Source of the DNA: Nocardioides allogilvus
Lineage (GTDB): Bacteria > Actinomycetota > Actinomycetes > Propionibacteriales > Nocardioidaceae
NCBI RefSeq assembly: GCF_003047285.1
Contig: NZ_PZYX01000006.1
Span: forward strand, 62,001-126,000
Direction of reading: 5' to 3'
Length of the DNA: 64,000 nt
In this document: positions 29,475 through 38,680 of the stretch, piece after piece
Position numbering within the stretch: position 1 is the first letter of the stretch
Layout: the number at the start of each line of letters is the position of its first letter
Made by a program: the position numbers and the translations under genes
The notes under the pieces: generated by a model
The model's database searches: none
Seen by the model: only the letters and a program-made list of their open reading frames with translations
What the model was told of the DNA's origin: nothing

Positions 29475-29732
29475 CTACTTGCTCTCGGCGGTCTCAGCCG
29501 TCTCGGCCGTCTCGGCCTTGTCAGCGGACTTCTTGGCGTAGCGGGCCTCGAAGCGGGCGACGCGGCCGCCGGTGTCGAGGATCTTCTGCTTGCCGGTGTA
29601 GAACGGGTGGCACTGCGAGCAGACGTCGGCCTTGAGGACGCCGGAGGTCGCGGTGCTGCGGGTCGTGAAGTTCGCGCCACAGGTGCAGGTGACCGTGGTC
29701 TCCACGTACTCGGGGTGGATGTCCTTCTTCAT
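29475..29732 (-). CDS. rpmE: 50S ribosomal protein bL31
   Basis: An 85-residue bL31 of the zinc-binding (C+) type: Cys16 and Cys18 in CTCGANF, Cys38 and Cys41 in [10 protein letters not shown]. The tail ([13 protein letters not shown]) is an acidic Ala/Thr repeat. ATG 29732 has GAAAGGA about 9 bases upstream. The gene order rho-rpmE-prfA-prmC matches mycobacteria. Confidence 0.95.
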   Translation of the reverse strand: MKKDIHPEYVETTVTCTCGANFTTRSTATSGVLKADVCSQCHPFYTGKQKILDTGGRVARFEARYAKKSADKAETAETAETAESK

Positions 29733-29802
29733 GGGGTGTCGTCCTTTCAAACGATGCTCCGGGTCGTCGATGCTTGGGTGCATCCACGTGAACCGGAGCC
29801 AG

Positions 29803-29814
29803 CGCACAATTGTG
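29803..29814. promoter_or_regulatory. 12-bp perfect palindrome upstream of rpmE
   Basis: GCACAATTGTGC lies 70 bases before the bL31 start, among further short inverted repeats. It could be an operator or part of the leader; no regulator can be named. Confidence 0.3.
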
Positions 29815-29868
29815 CCACTGTGCGCAACGCTGGTGTGAATCCGTGCATTCCCCTGCCGGGGCGGGCCG

Positions 29869-31785
29869 CTAGTTGCCGCGACCGGCGGCCGGCTTCTGCT
29901 GCTTGGTCAGGAACTCGATGTTGTTCTGCGCCTTGCGGATCTGGTCGAGGACCGCGCTCACCGACGCGATCGGCTCCGCCGACATCCGGCGCCGCAGCGA
30001 CTGGACGATGCCGGCCTCCTGCTCGCTGGACAGCAGCGCCTCCTGGCGGGTGCCCGAGGCGACGATGTCGATCGCCGGGAACGTGTGGGCCTCGGCCAGC
30101 TCGCGGCGCAGCCGCAGCTCCATGTTGGCGGTGCCGCCGAGCTCCTCGAAGATCACCTCGTCGGTGGCCGAGCCGGTCTCGACGACGACCGTCGCCAGCA
30201 CGGTCAGCGAGCCGCCGCCCTCGACCTTGCGGGCCGCGCCGAACAGCTGCTTGGGCGGGTGTACGGCGCCGGCGTCGACGCCCCCGGCCAGCGTGCGGCC
30301 GGTCGCCGGTGCGGACACGTTGTAGGCCCGGGCCAGGCTGGTCATGGAGTCGAGCAGCACGACGACGTCGTGGCCCAGCTCGACCAGGCGCTTGGCCCGC
30401 TCGATCGCGAGCTCGGCGAGCATGGTGTGGTCGCTGGCGGCCCGGTCGAAGGTCGAGGCGATGACCTCACCCTTGACGGCGCGCTGGAAGTCGGTGACCT
30501 CCTCGGGGCGCGCGTCGAGCAGCACCACCATGAGGTGGACCTCGGGATTGTTGCGCGAGACCGACTGCGCCACCGACTGGAGCAGGGTGGTGCGACCCGA
30601 CTTCGGCGGGGCCACGATCAGGCCGCGCTGGCCCTTGCCGATCGGGGCGGCGATGTCGATGACGCGCCCGGTCAGGTTGGCCGCGTCGGTCTCGAGACGG
30701 AGCCGCTCGGTCGGGTGCACGGGCGTGAAGGTCTCGAACTCGAGCCGCTCGCGGGCGGCCTCGGGGTCGGTCCCGTTGACGCTGTCGATGCGCACCATCG
30801 GGTTGAACTTCTCCTTGCGCTCGCCCTCGCGGGGCTGGCGCACCTGGCCGACGACGGCGTCGCCGCGGCGCAGGCCGAACTTCCGCACCATCGACAGCGA
30901 CAGGTAGACGTCGTCGGTGCCGGGGAGGTAGCCGGAGGTGCGCACGAAGGCGTAGTTGTCGAGGACGTCGAGGATGCCGGCCGCCGGCACGAGGACGTCG
31001 TCCTCGAGCACCGTGGTGTCCGGCTCGTTGCGCCCGCCCGGCACCCGGGTGGCCTGGCGCTCGCGGTCACGGCCACGGCGGCGGCGGTTGCGGCGGCTGC
31101 CGCCCTCGCCGTCGTCGTCGAAGTCGTCGAGCTGCTGCTGGCTGGCCTGCTGTCCGCCCTGCTGCTGGTTGCCTTGCTGCTGGTTGCGGTTCTGGGCCTG
31201 CTTGTTCTCGCCCTGCTTCTCGCCCTGCTTGTTGTCGGCCTGCTTCTCCGACTTCTCCGCCTGGCTGCCCTGCTTGGCGCCCTGCTTCTGCTCGGACTTC
31301 CGCTCGGGCTGCTCCGCCTTGCCGGACTTCTCCGACTGCTCGCCCTTCTCGGTCTTCTCCGGCTTGTCCGCCTGGGTGGCCTGCTGGCCGGCCTGCCGGT
31401 TGCGGTTGCGCTGACGGCTGGTGACCTCGACCGTCGGGGCAGCGGCCTTGGGCTCGGACGTGGGCTCGGACGTGGGCTCGGACGTGGCCTCGGCCTTGGG
31501 CGCGGACTCAGCCTTCGCCTGGGGCGCCGCCTCGGCGGGCTGCGCCTCGCGAGCCGGGGCGGTCCGCGGCGTACGCACCGTCGTCGTCACCTTGGGAGCC
31601 GTCGTGCTCGGGCCCGACTGGGCGGCCTTGATGGCCTCGACGAGCTGGGCCTTCTTCATCGATCCGGCGCCGGAGACACCCATGCCGCTGGCCATCGACT
31701 TGAGGTCGGCGAGCAGCATGGAGCCGAGGCCGCCGCCCTTCTTCTTGGCAGCGGAAGAGGCGGGAGCGTCAGTTGATTCAGTCAC
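29869..31785 (-). CDS. rho: Transcription termination factor Rho with altered Walker A motif
   Basis: A 638-residue Rho. A SAP-like Rho_N domain ([18 protein letters not shown], to about residue 60) is followed by about 190 residues of low-complexity Ala/Glu/Lys then Gln/Asn/Arg sequence, as in other actinobacterial Rho. The cold-shock RNA-binding domain ([19 protein letters not shown], about 265-340) and the RecA-type hexameric ATPase follow. The P-loop reads APPKSGRTT: the catalytic Lys is Arg398 (codon CGC). The Walker B region is [16 protein letters not shown], with Ser483 where Rho usually has Arg (DSITRLARAYN), and the R-loop reads [10 protein letters not shown] rather than EFKGTGNMEL. 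GTG 31785 is chosen by resemblance of what follows; a GTG at 31821 is possible. Confidence 0.9.
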   Translation of the reverse strand: MTESTDAPASSAAKKKGGGLGSMLLADLKSMASGMGVSGAGSMKKAQLVEAIKAAQSGPSTTAPKVTTTVRTPRTAPAREAQPAEAAPQAKAESAPKAEATSEPTSEPTSEPKAAAPTVEVTSRQRNRNRQAGQQATQADKPEKTEKGEQSEKSGKAEQPERKSEQKQGAKQGSQAEKSEKQADNKQGEKQGENKQAQNRNQQQGNQQQGGQQASQQQLDDFDDDGEGGSRRNRRRRGRDRERQATRVPGGRNEPDTTVLEDDVLVPAAGILDVLDNYAFVRTSGYLPGTDDVYLSLSMVRKFGLRRGDAVVGQVRQPREGERKEKFNPMVRIDSVNGTDPEAARERLEFETFTPVHPTERLRLETDAANLTGRVIDIAAPIGKGQRGLIVAPPKSGRTTLLQSVAQSVSRNNPEVHLMVVLLDARPEEVTDFQRAVKGEVIASTFDRAASDHTMLAELAIERAKRLVELGHDVVVLLDSMTSLARAYNVSAPATGRTLAGGVDAGAVHPPKQLFGAARKVEGGGSLTVLATVVVETGSATDEVIFEELGGTANMELRLRRELAEAHTFPAIDIVASGTRQEALLSSEQEAGIVQSLRRRMSAEPIASVSAVLDQIRKAQNNIEFLTKQQKPAAGRGN

Positions 31786-31894
31786 GTGAGTCCAACTCAG
31801 TTGTGGCGCCGCCGCTGCCACGAAGGTGGGCGGCGCGTGTCATCAGGACAGAGATCCGGCAACCAGACGGCCGGAGGAATGGAGTGGCACCCGT

Positions 31895-31909
31895 GCGGCG
31901 AAGCGCCGC
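31895..31909. other. Small GC hairpin in the thrB-rho gap
   Basis: GCGGCG, 3 bases, CGCCGC, inside the 182-base gap between rho and thrB (31786-31967). No convincing promoter was found in this gap apart from a minus-strand TAGCAT near 31940. The hairpin could be part of the rho leader, which is self-regulated in many bacteria. Confidence 0.3.
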
Positions 31910-31967
31910 GGATGCCCACGCCGTACGGCGCAGCGTGATGCTAACACCAGTGACACCGGCGCTCGCG

Positions 31968-32867
31968 TCACTCCCCGACGACGACGCCCGCGGCCTCGAT
32001 GTCGAGCGCGTGGCAGGCCCACCCGCGCGGCGCACGCGCTCGCAGGTCGTGCCCGTTGCCGCCCGCGAACGCCAGCACCGTGGGCCCGGCGCCGCTGATC
32101 ACGGCCGCGATGCCGTCGGCGCGCAGCGCGTGCACCAGCGCGAGCGACTCGGGCATGGCCGGCTCCCGCTGCTCCTGGTGGAGGTAGTCGCGGGTGGCGG
32201 CGAGGAGGTGCTCGGGCCGGCCGGCGAGGGCGGCCACGAGCAGCGCGGCGCGGCCGCTGTTGGCGGCGGCGTCCGCGTGCGGGACGACGTCAGGCAGCAG
32301 CCCCCGGGCGACCTTGGTCTCGACGGGGGTGGACGGCACGTAGACGACGGCGCTGACGCGCGGGTCGACACCGGCGGCCACGGCATACCACTGGTCGTCC
32401 TCGCGACCGGAGATCACGAACCCGCCGTAGAACGCGGGCGCGACGTTGTCGGGGTGGCCCTCGATGTCAGCGGCCAGCCGGAACAGCGCGTCGTCGTCGA
32501 GCAGCAGCTGGCCCCCGGCGACCAGCGCGCGTGCCAGCGTGACCCCGCCGACGATGGCAGCGGACGAGGAGCCGAGGCCGCGACCGTGCGGGATGACGTT
32601 GTCGCAGCGCAGGACCAGCCCGGCCGGCTCGGCGTCCATGGCGGCGAACGCTGCGCGCATCGACCGGACGACCAGGTGGGACTCGTCGCGGGGCACGTCC
32701 TCGGCACCGGCGCCGGTGACCTCGATCCGCAGGCCGCCCTCGGTGACCTCGGCCTCGAGGGAGTCACGCAGCGAGAGCGCGAGCCCGAGCGAGTCGAAGC
32801 CGGGGCCGAGGTTGGCCGACGTGGCCGGGACGGTGACCCGCACCGGGCCGGAGACGAAGGTCGCCAT
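31968..32867 (-). CDS. thrB: Homoserine kinase
   Basis: A 299-residue GHMP kinase with VRVTVPATSANLGPGFDSLG at the N-terminus and the ATP-binding PHGRGLGSSSA at 93-103. It phosphorylates L-homoserine to O-phosphohomoserine, the substrate of ThrC, encoded 2 bases upstream. Last gene of the argS-lysA-hom-thrC-thrB unit. Confidence 0.95.
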   Translation of the reverse strand: MATFVSGPVRVTVPATSANLGPGFDSLGLALSLRDSLEAEVTEGGLRIEVTGAGAEDVPRDESHLVVRSMRAAFAAMDAEPAGLVLRCDNVIPHGRGLGSSSAAIVGGVTLARALVAGGQLLLDDDALFRLAADIEGHPDNVAPAFYGGFVISGREDDQWYAVAAGVDPRVSAVVYVPSTPVETKVARGLLPDVVPHADAAANSGRAALLVAALAGRPEHLLAATRDYLHQEQREPAMPESLALVHALRADGIAAVISGAGPTVLAFAGGNGHDLRARAPRGWACHALDIEAAGVVVGE

Positions 32868-32869
32868 GC

Positions 32870-33943
32870 TCAGGCGAGACCGGCGGCCGTGGCCGCGGCG
32901 ACGACATCGGCGTCGACGACGGTGTCGACGATGTCGGTGTGCGACTCCAGCGCCGTGGCGGTGTCCTTGAGCCCGTGGCCCGTGACGGTGATCGCGACCG
33001 TCGTGCCGGCATAGCTCTCGCCGGCGGCGAGCTCGGCGAGCAGGCCCGCGACACCGGCCGCGGACGCGGGCTCGACGAAGACGCCGTCACGTCGGGCCAG
33101 CTCGGCCTGCGCGGCCAGGATCTGGGCGTCGGAGACGGCCGCGAACCGGCCCTCGGACTCCTTCGCGGCCATCTCGGCCAGGTGCCAGGACGCGGGGTTG
33201 CCGACGCGGATCGCGGTGGCCTTCGTCTCGGGGTCCGGGAACGGCTCACCGGTCACCAGCGGAGCTGCACCCTCGGCCTGGAAGCCGCGCATGACGGGCA
33301 GCTTGGTGGCGCGGCCCAGCTCGGCGTACTGCTGGTAGCCCATCCAGTAGGCGGCGATGTTGCCGGCGTTGCCGACGGGGAGCAGGTGGTAGTCGGGGGC
33401 GTCACCGAGGAAGTCGCAGATCTCGAAGGAACCGGTCTTCTGCCCCTGGAGCCGGACCGGGTTGACCGAGTTGACCAGGGCGACGGGATAGTCCTTCGCC
33501 AGGCCGCGGGCGATGTCGAGGCAGTGGTCGAAGTTGCCGCGGACCATGATGATCTGGGCGCCGTGGACGACGGCCTGGGCCATCTTGCCGGCGGCGATCT
33601 TGCCCTCGGGGATGAGCACGAGCGGCTTGAGGCCGGCCTTGGCAGCGTAGGCCGCCATCGACGCGGACGTGTTGCCGGTGGAGGCGCAGACGACGGCCTC
33701 CGCACCCTCGTGCTTGGCCACGGAGATCGCGGCCGTCATGCCACGGTCCTTGAACGAGCCGGTGGGGTTGTTGGCCTCCACCTTGAGCCAGACCTCGGCG
33801 CCGGTCAGCGTCGAGAGCCAGTCGGAGTGCACGAGCGGCGTGCCGCCCTCGCGCAGCGTGACGGCCACCAGACCATCGGGCAGGTCGAGCAGGTCGCGGT
33901 ACTCCTCGATGACACCGCGCCACTGACCGTTGGCCTGGCTCAT
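32870..33943 (-). CDS. thrC: Threonine synthase
   Basis: A 357-residue PLP enzyme of the short threonine synthase class. The Schiff-base Lys65 lies in [11 protein letters not shown], the phosphate-binding loop is [12 protein letters not shown], and [19 protein letters not shown] is also typical. It converts O-phosphohomoserine to threonine. Its ATG overlaps the hom stop as ATGA, giving coupled translation. Confidence 0.96.
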   Translation of the reverse strand: MSQANGQWRGVIEEYRDLLDLPDGLVAVTLREGGTPLVHSDWLSTLTGAEVWLKVEANNPTGSFKDRGMTAAISVAKHEGAEAVVCASTGNTSASMAAYAAKAGLKPLVLIPEGKIAAGKMAQAVVHGAQIIMVRGNFDHCLDIARGLAKDYPVALVNSVNPVRLQGQKTGSFEICDFLGDAPDYHLLPVGNAGNIAAYWMGYQQYAELGRATKLPVMRGFQAEGAAPLVTGEPFPDPETKATAIRVGNPASWHLAEMAAKESEGRFAAVSDAQILAAQAELARRDGVFVEPASAAGVAGLLAELAAGESYAGTTVAITVTGHGLKDTATALESHTDIVDTVVDADVVAAATAAGLA

Positions 33944-35247
33944 TCGTCTCCTCCTTCAACGCGCATCACCGAGGTGACGTCGCGCACGATGTCCATGCTG
34001 CGCAGCTGCTGCACGGTTGCGCTGAGCGCGGCGTCGGTCGCCGCGTGGCTGACCACGACGAGCTGGGCGTCGGCACCGCGACCCTCCTGGCGGACGGTCT
34101 GGATCGAGACACCGTTGTCCGCGAACGCCGTCGCCACGGCGGCCAGCACCCCCGAGCGGTCGTCGACGTCCAGCGCCACGTGGTAGCGGGTGCGGGTCTC
34201 CCCCATCGGCAGGACCGCACGATCGGCGTACGCCGACTCGCCGGCGCCGCGCGTGTTGCTGAGCCGGTTGCGCGCGACCGTGACCAGGTCACCGAGCACG
34301 GCGCTGGCCGTCGGCGAGCCGCCGGCACCGGGGCCGTAGAACATCAGCTGGCCGGCGGCCTCGGACTCGACGAAGACGGCGTTGTAGGCGCCGCGCACGC
34401 TGGCGAGCGGGTGGCTGCGCGGGATCATCGCCGGGTGCACGCGCACGGCCACCTGGTCGTCGCCTCCGGGTCCGGGGCGCAGCTCGCAGATGGCGAGCAG
34501 CTTGACGACGGAGTCCATGTCGCGGGCCGACTGCACGTCGGCTGCCGTCACCTCGGAGATGCCCTCGCGGTAGACGTCCGAGGCGGTGACCCGGGAGTGG
34601 AACGCCAGGCTCGCCAGGATCGCGGCCTTGGCCGCGGCGTCGAAGCCCTCGACGTCGGCGGTCGGGTCGGCCTCGGCGTAGCCGAGGTCCTGGGCCTCCT
34701 CCAGCGCCTCGGAGAAGCCGGCTCCCGAGGAGTCCATCTTGTCCAGGATGAAGTTGGTGGTGCCGTTGACGATGCCGAGCACGCGGGTGACCTTGTCACC
34801 GGCGAGGGACTCGCGCAGCGGGCGCAGGATCGGGATCGCACCGGCCACGGCGGCCTCGTAGTAGAGGTCGCGCTCGGCCTTGGCGGCCGCCTCGAAGAGC
34901 GTGGGGCCGTCCTCGGCGAGGAGCGCCTTGTTGGCCGTGACGACGCTGGCGCCGTTGGCCAGGGCGCTGAGGATCAGCGACCGGGCGGGCTCGATGCCGC
35001 CGATCACCTCGACCACCACGTCGACGTCCTCGCGGGCGACGAGCCCGGCAGCATCCGTGGTCAGCAGGCCGGCCGGCACGTCCACGTCGCGCTGGGCGTC
35101 CAGGCGCCGGACCGCGACGCCGACCAGCTCGACCGGTGCACCCACCCGCGCCGTGAGGTCGTCGGCCTGCTCCATGAGCAGCCGCACCACCTGTGAACCC
35201 ACAGAACCACAGCCCAGCACGGCGACCTTCAGTCGCTTGTTCTCCAT
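33940..35247 (-). CDS. hom: Homoserine dehydrogenase
   Basis: A 435-residue enzyme: NAD(P)-binding GCGSVG at 12-17, catalytic-domain segments [12 protein letters not shown] and [11 protein letters not shown], and a C-terminal ACT domain (about 350-435, [20 protein letters not shown]) that usually gives threonine feedback inhibition. It reduces aspartate semialdehyde to homoserine, the branch point away from lysine. ATG 35247 overlaps the lysA stop by one base. Confidence 0.96.
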   Translation of the reverse strand: MENKRLKVAVLGCGSVGSQVVRLLMEQADDLTARVGAPVELVGVAVRRLDAQRDVDVPAGLLTTDAAGLVAREDVDVVVEVIGGIEPARSLILSALANGASVVTANKALLAEDGPTLFEAAAKAERDLYYEAAVAGAIPILRPLRESLAGDKVTRVLGIVNGTTNFILDKMDSSGAGFSEALEEAQDLGYAEADPTADVEGFDAAAKAAILASLAFHSRVTASDVYREGISEVTAADVQSARDMDSVVKLLAICELRPGPGGDDQVAVRVHPAMIPRSHPLASVRGAYNAVFVESEAAGQLMFYGPGAGGSPTASAVLGDLVTVARNRLSNTRGAGESAYADRAVLPMGETRTRYHVALDVDDRSGVLAAVATAFADNGVSIQTVRQEGRGADAQLVVVSHAATDAALSATVQQLRSMDIVRDVTSVMRVEGGDE

Positions 35248-36647
35248 CACGCACCCACGTCAGTAGCCAACAGGTCGTCTTCAGTCTCCCTGCGCAGCAC
35301 GACGGAAATCTTCCCGTCCCGCACAGCGATCACCGGAGGTCGCAGCGCATGGTTGTAGTTGGACGCCATCGAGCGGCAATAAGCGCCCGTTCCCGGGACG
35401 GCGACGAGGTCGCCGGGAGCGATGTCGGAGGGCAGGAACTCGTCCTTGACCACGATGTCGCCGGCCTCGCAGTGCTTGCCGACCACGCGGGCCAGCGCCG
35501 GCCCCGCGGGCGAGACGCGGCTGGCCAGGGTCGCGGAGTAGTCGGCGTCGTAGAGCGCGGTGCGGATGTTGTCGCTCATCCCGCCGTCCACGCTGACATA
35601 GGTACGGCGGGCTCCGCCGTCGAGCGCGACCTCCTTGACGGTGCCGACGGTGTAGACCGTGCACATCGCCGGGCCGACGATCGCGCGGCCGGGCTCGATG
35701 CTCAGTCGCGGCTCGGGGATGCCGAGGGCCTTGCACTCGTGCTCGACGATCTTGGACATCTCGGTGGCGAGCTGCGCGGGGTCGCTCGGGTCGTCCTGGG
35801 TCGTGTAGGCGATGCCGAAGCCGCCGCCGAGGTCCATCTCCGGCATCTCGACGCCGATCTCCTCGCTGACGCGTGCGTGCAGCGCGAGCACGCGACGGGC
35901 CGCGACCTCGAAGCCGGAGGAGTCGAAGATCTGGCTGCCGATGTGGCTGTGCAGGCCGAGCAGGTCGATGCCTGCGGCGTCGTGCACGCGGCGTACGGCC
36001 TCGAAGGCGTCACCGCTGGTGATCGAGAAGCCGAACTTCTGGTCCTCGTGGGCGGTGGCGATGTATTCGTGGGTGTGGGCCTCGACGCCCGCGGTGACCC
36101 GGAGCATCACGCGCGCACGGACGCCCGTGTCCGTCGTCAGCCGCTCGAGGCGCTCGATCTCGTGGAAGGAGTCGACGATGATCCGCCCCACCCCCAGCTC
36201 GAGGGCACGGGCGAGCTCGGGCTCGGTCTTGTTGTTGCCGTGGTAGCCGATGCGGGCCATCGGGAACCCGGCCCGCTCGGCGACGGTGAGCTCGCCCGCC
36301 GAGCAGACGTCGAGGTGAAGTCCCTCCTCGGCCAGCCAGCGCACGGTGGTGGTGGAGAGGAAGGCCTTGCCGGCGAAGAAGACGTCGTAGGCGGCGAACG
36401 CCTCCTTGAAGGCGCGAGCGCGACCGCGGAAGTCGGCCTCGTCGAGGACGTAGGCAGGGCTGCCGACCTCGGCGACCAGGTCGGTCAGCGCGACGCCGCC
36501 GACGCTGAGCACGCCGTCGGTCTTCTCGGCAGTGCTCGACCAGAGCAGCGGGACGATCTCGTTGGGGTCGCTGGGCTCGCGCAGCCAGGACGGGCCGCGC
36601 AGGGCGCCGTCAGCGTGCGCCCAACCGGACGGGTGCGAGGTGGGCAC
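35247..36647 (-). CDS. lysA: Diaminopimelate decarboxylase
   Basis: A 466-residue fold-type III PLP enzyme. PLP Lys94 is in FFAGKAFLST; LHLDVCSAGEL, GLHSHIGSQI, and EPGRAIVGPA form the cofactor and substrate site, with the late GAYCRSMASNYN. It makes lysine from meso-diaminopimelate. The roughly 40-residue N-terminal addition (up to LLWSSTAEKTDG) is common in actinobacteria. GTG start 3 bases after argS, so co-transcribed. Confidence 0.95.
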   Translation of the reverse strand: MPTSHPSGWAHADGALRGPSWLREPSDPNEIVPLLWSSTAEKTDGVLSVGGVALTDLVAEVGSPAYVLDEADFRGRARAFKEAFAAYDVFFAGKAFLSTTTVRWLAEEGLHLDVCSAGELTVAERAGFPMARIGYHGNNKTEPELARALELGVGRIIVDSFHEIERLERLTTDTGVRARVMLRVTAGVEAHTHEYIATAHEDQKFGFSITSGDAFEAVRRVHDAAGIDLLGLHSHIGSQIFDSSGFEVAARRVLALHARVSEEIGVEMPEMDLGGGFGIAYTTQDDPSDPAQLATEMSKIVEHECKALGIPEPRLSIEPGRAIVGPAMCTVYTVGTVKEVALDGGARRTYVSVDGGMSDNIRTALYDADYSATLASRVSPAGPALARVVGKHCEAGDIVVKDEFLPSDIAPGDLVAVPGTGAYCRSMASNYNHALRPPVIAVRDGKISVVLRRETEDDLLATDVGA

Positions 36648-36650
36648 GAC

Positions 36651-38306
36651 TCACATCCGCTCGGGCGCGGAGACGCCGAGCAGGGCCAGGCCGTTGGCCA
36701 GCACGACCCGCGTCGCGTCGACGAGCACGAGCCGGGCCTGGTTGAGATCGGTCGTCTCCTCGTCGCCGCGCGGCAGCACGCGGCAGCTGTCGTAGAACCG
36801 GTGGTAGGTCCCGGCCAGCTCCTCGAGGTAGCGAGCGACACGGTGCGGCTCACGCAGCTCGGCGGCCGCCTTGACCACACGCGGGAACTCGGCGAGCACT
36901 CGCAGCAGCTCGCCCTCCTTCTCATGCGTGAGCAGCGCCGGGTGGGACTCGGCAACGACGCCGAGGTCGGCGGCGTTGCGCATCAGGCTCGCCACCCGGG
37001 CGTGGGCGTACTGCACGGTGAAGACCGGGTTGTCGTTGGTGGCCTTGGCCCACAGGTCGAGGTCGATGTCGATCGGCGAGTCGGAGTGGTAGCGCGCCAG
37101 GGCATAGCGGCTGGCGTCCACTCCGATGGCGCCGACGAGGTCGTCGATGGTGACGACGGTCCCGGCCCGCTTGGACATCCGCAGCGGCTGGCCGTCGCGC
37201 AGCAGGTTGACCATCTGGCCGATGAGGATCTCGAGGTTCTTGCCCGGCTCGTCGCCGAAGGCCGCGCACATCGCGTTCATCCGGCCCACGTAGCCGTGGT
37301 GGTCGGCGCCGAGCATGATGAAGCAGCGGTCGAAGCCGCGCTCCCGCTTGTCGAGGTAGTAGGCGAGGTCGCCCGAGAGGTAGGCGGCAGCACCGTTGGA
37401 GCGCACGATGACGCGGTCCTTGTCGTCGCCGAACTTCTCGGTCCGGAGCCAGAGTGCACCGTCGGCCTCGTAGGTGTTGCCCAGCTCGGTGAGCCGGTCG
37501 ATCGCCTTCTTCACCGCACCGCTCTTGTGCAGGTTGTCCTCGTGGAAGTAGACGTCGAAGTCGACCCCGAAGTCGTGCAGGGACTGCTTGATCTCGGCGA
37601 ACATCAGCTCGACGCCCTCGGCGCGGAAGACTTCCTGCGCCTCGGCGTCGGGGAGCTCGAGGACGTCGGGCCGCTTGGCCATGACGTCCTTGGCGATGTC
37701 CTCGATGTAGGCGCCGCCGTAGCCGTCCTCGGGCACGGGCAGGCCCTTGGCCCAGGCCATCAACGACGCGCTGAAGCGGTCGAGCTGCGCGCCGTGGTCG
37801 TTGAAGTAGTACTCCCTGGTGACGTCCGCCCCGGTGAGGGTGAAGATCCGGCCGAGCGCGTCGCCGACCGCGGCCCAGCGGACCCCACCGAGGTGGAGGG
37901 GGCCGGTGGGGTTGGCCGAGACGAACTCGAGGTTGATCTTCTCGCCTGCGAACGCGTCGGAGGCGCCGTACGACGCGCCGGCCGCCACGATGTCGGCGGC
38001 CACCTGTCCCTGGGCGCCGGAGTCGACGGTGATGTTGAGGAAGCCGGGACCCGCAACCTCGACGTCGCTGACGGCGTCGTGGTCGGCGAGCCGCTTCGCC
38101 ACGAGCTCGGCGAAGGCCCGCGGGTTGGTGCCCGCCTGCTTGGCGAGCTTGAGCGCGACGTTGGTGGCGTAGTCGCCGTGTCCCTTCTGCCGCGGTCGCT
38201 CCACCGTCACCGTCGTCGGGACGCCGTCGGGCAGCGTCACGGCGCCGTCGGCCACGAGCGCTTGGAGGACGTCGACGATGATCAAGGAGAGCTGGTCTGG
38301 GGTCAC
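36651..38306 (-). CDS. argS: Arginyl-tRNA synthetase
   Basis: A 551-residue class I synthetase. The HIGH-type signature is [18 protein letters not shown] (HLGG variant as in other actinobacteria), the KMSKS counterpart is [15 protein letters not shown], and a DALR anticodon domain closes the protein ([20 protein letters not shown]). GTG 38306 has TAGGCT six bases upstream. It heads the five-gene leftward unit, and a tRNA-Arg gene lies divergently 85 bases away. Confidence 0.96.
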   Translation of the reverse strand: MTPDQLSLIIVDVLQALVADGAVTLPDGVPTTVTVERPRQKGHGDYATNVALKLAKQAGTNPRAFAELVAKRLADHDAVSDVEVAGPGFLNITVDSGAQGQVAADIVAAGASYGASDAFAGEKINLEFVSANPTGPLHLGGVRWAAVGDALGRIFTLTGADVTREYYFNDHGAQLDRFSASLMAWAKGLPVPEDGYGGAYIEDIAKDVMAKRPDVLELPDAEAQEVFRAEGVELMFAEIKQSLHDFGVDFDVYFHEDNLHKSGAVKKAIDRLTELGNTYEADGALWLRTEKFGDDKDRVIVRSNGAAAYLSGDLAYYLDKRERGFDRCFIMLGADHHGYVGRMNAMCAAFGDEPGKNLEILIGQMVNLLRDGQPLRMSKRAGTVVTIDDLVGAIGVDASRYALARYHSDSPIDIDLDLWAKATNDNPVFTVQYAHARVASLMRNAADLGVVAESHPALLTHEKEGELLRVLAEFPRVVKAAAELREPHRVARYLEELAGTYHRFYDSCRVLPRGDEETTDLNQARLVLVDATRVVLANGLALLGVSAPERM

Positions 38307-38312
38307 CGACCC

Positions 38313-38318
38313 AGCCTA
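38313..38318 (-). promoter_or_regulatory. -10 box TAGGCT of argS operon
   Basis: Minus-strand TAGGCT ends six bases before GTG 38306, consistent with a leaderless operon mRNA. Confidence 0.5.
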
Positions 38319-38348
38319 TCGGCGCGGCACCGTCCCCCCCGAACCGGT

Positions 38349-38378
38349 TTCACGCTGCGGCGAACGGGGTTGTAGGGT
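38349..38378 (+). promoter_or_regulatory. Promoter of tRNA-Arg
   Basis: -35 TTCACG (38349-38354) and -10 TAGGGT (38373-38378) with 18-base spacing; the mature tRNA begins 14 bases later. Confidence 0.6.
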
Positions 38379-38391
38379 CTGCTTCGCCCGA

Positions 38392-38464
38392 GCCTCCGTA
38401 GCTCAGGGGATAGAGCACTGGTTTCCGGTACCAGGTGTCGCAGGTTCGAATCCTGCCGGAGGCG
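38392..38464 (+). tRNA. tRNA-Arg (anticodon CCG)
   Basis: A complete cloverleaf: acceptor arms GCCTCCG and CGGAGGC, D-arm with GCTCAGGGGATAGAGC, anticodon stem CTGGT/ACCAG around the loop TTCCGGT, and a T-arm with GGTTCGAATCC. The anticodon CCG reads CGG. CCA is not encoded. It lies head-to-head with argS, the gene for its own synthetase. Confidence 0.96.
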
Positions 38465-38487
38465 CTCGTGTGTCATCGTCGTCCCGG

Positions 38488-38510
38488 AACTCCACGTCCT
38501 GCGTGGAGTT
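38488..38510 (+). terminator. Hairpin after tRNA-Arg
   Basis: Arms AACTCCACG and CGTGGAGTT with a 5-base loop, 24 bases past the tRNA, followed by TTCGGTCATTT. A probable transcript end, though the T-run is broken. Confidence 0.5.
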
Positions 38511-38599
38511 TCGGTCATTTCCGGGCGCGCCGCCTCGTCCGGGTCGGTAAAGATCCGGCACCTGTTCATGGACATTCGGGTTCAGGACGACAGTGATGG

Positions 38600-38614
38600 G
38601 TAACACTGAGTTAC
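38600..38614. promoter_or_regulatory. Palindrome upstream of an exported-protein gene
   Basis: GTAAC, 5 bases, GTTAC, about 67 bases before the GTG at 38681. A possible operator. Confidence 0.3.
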
Positions 38615-38680
38615 TCGCGGGGGCGTGTGTGTGTGCTTCTCGTGACCTCATTGAAGCGTCGACACCACTTGGAGCCCACC

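Noticed and set aside
35193..38375. A 1060-codon open frame on the + strand
   Set aside because: It runs antisense to argS and lysA, which have all their catalytic motifs; long opposite frames are common at this GC content. The same applies to long frames at 20658-23750, 42902-45748 and 1641-4502.
38465..38680. tRNA-linked integrated element or attachment site
   Set aside because: No integrase, no repeat of the tRNA 3' end and no change of base composition.
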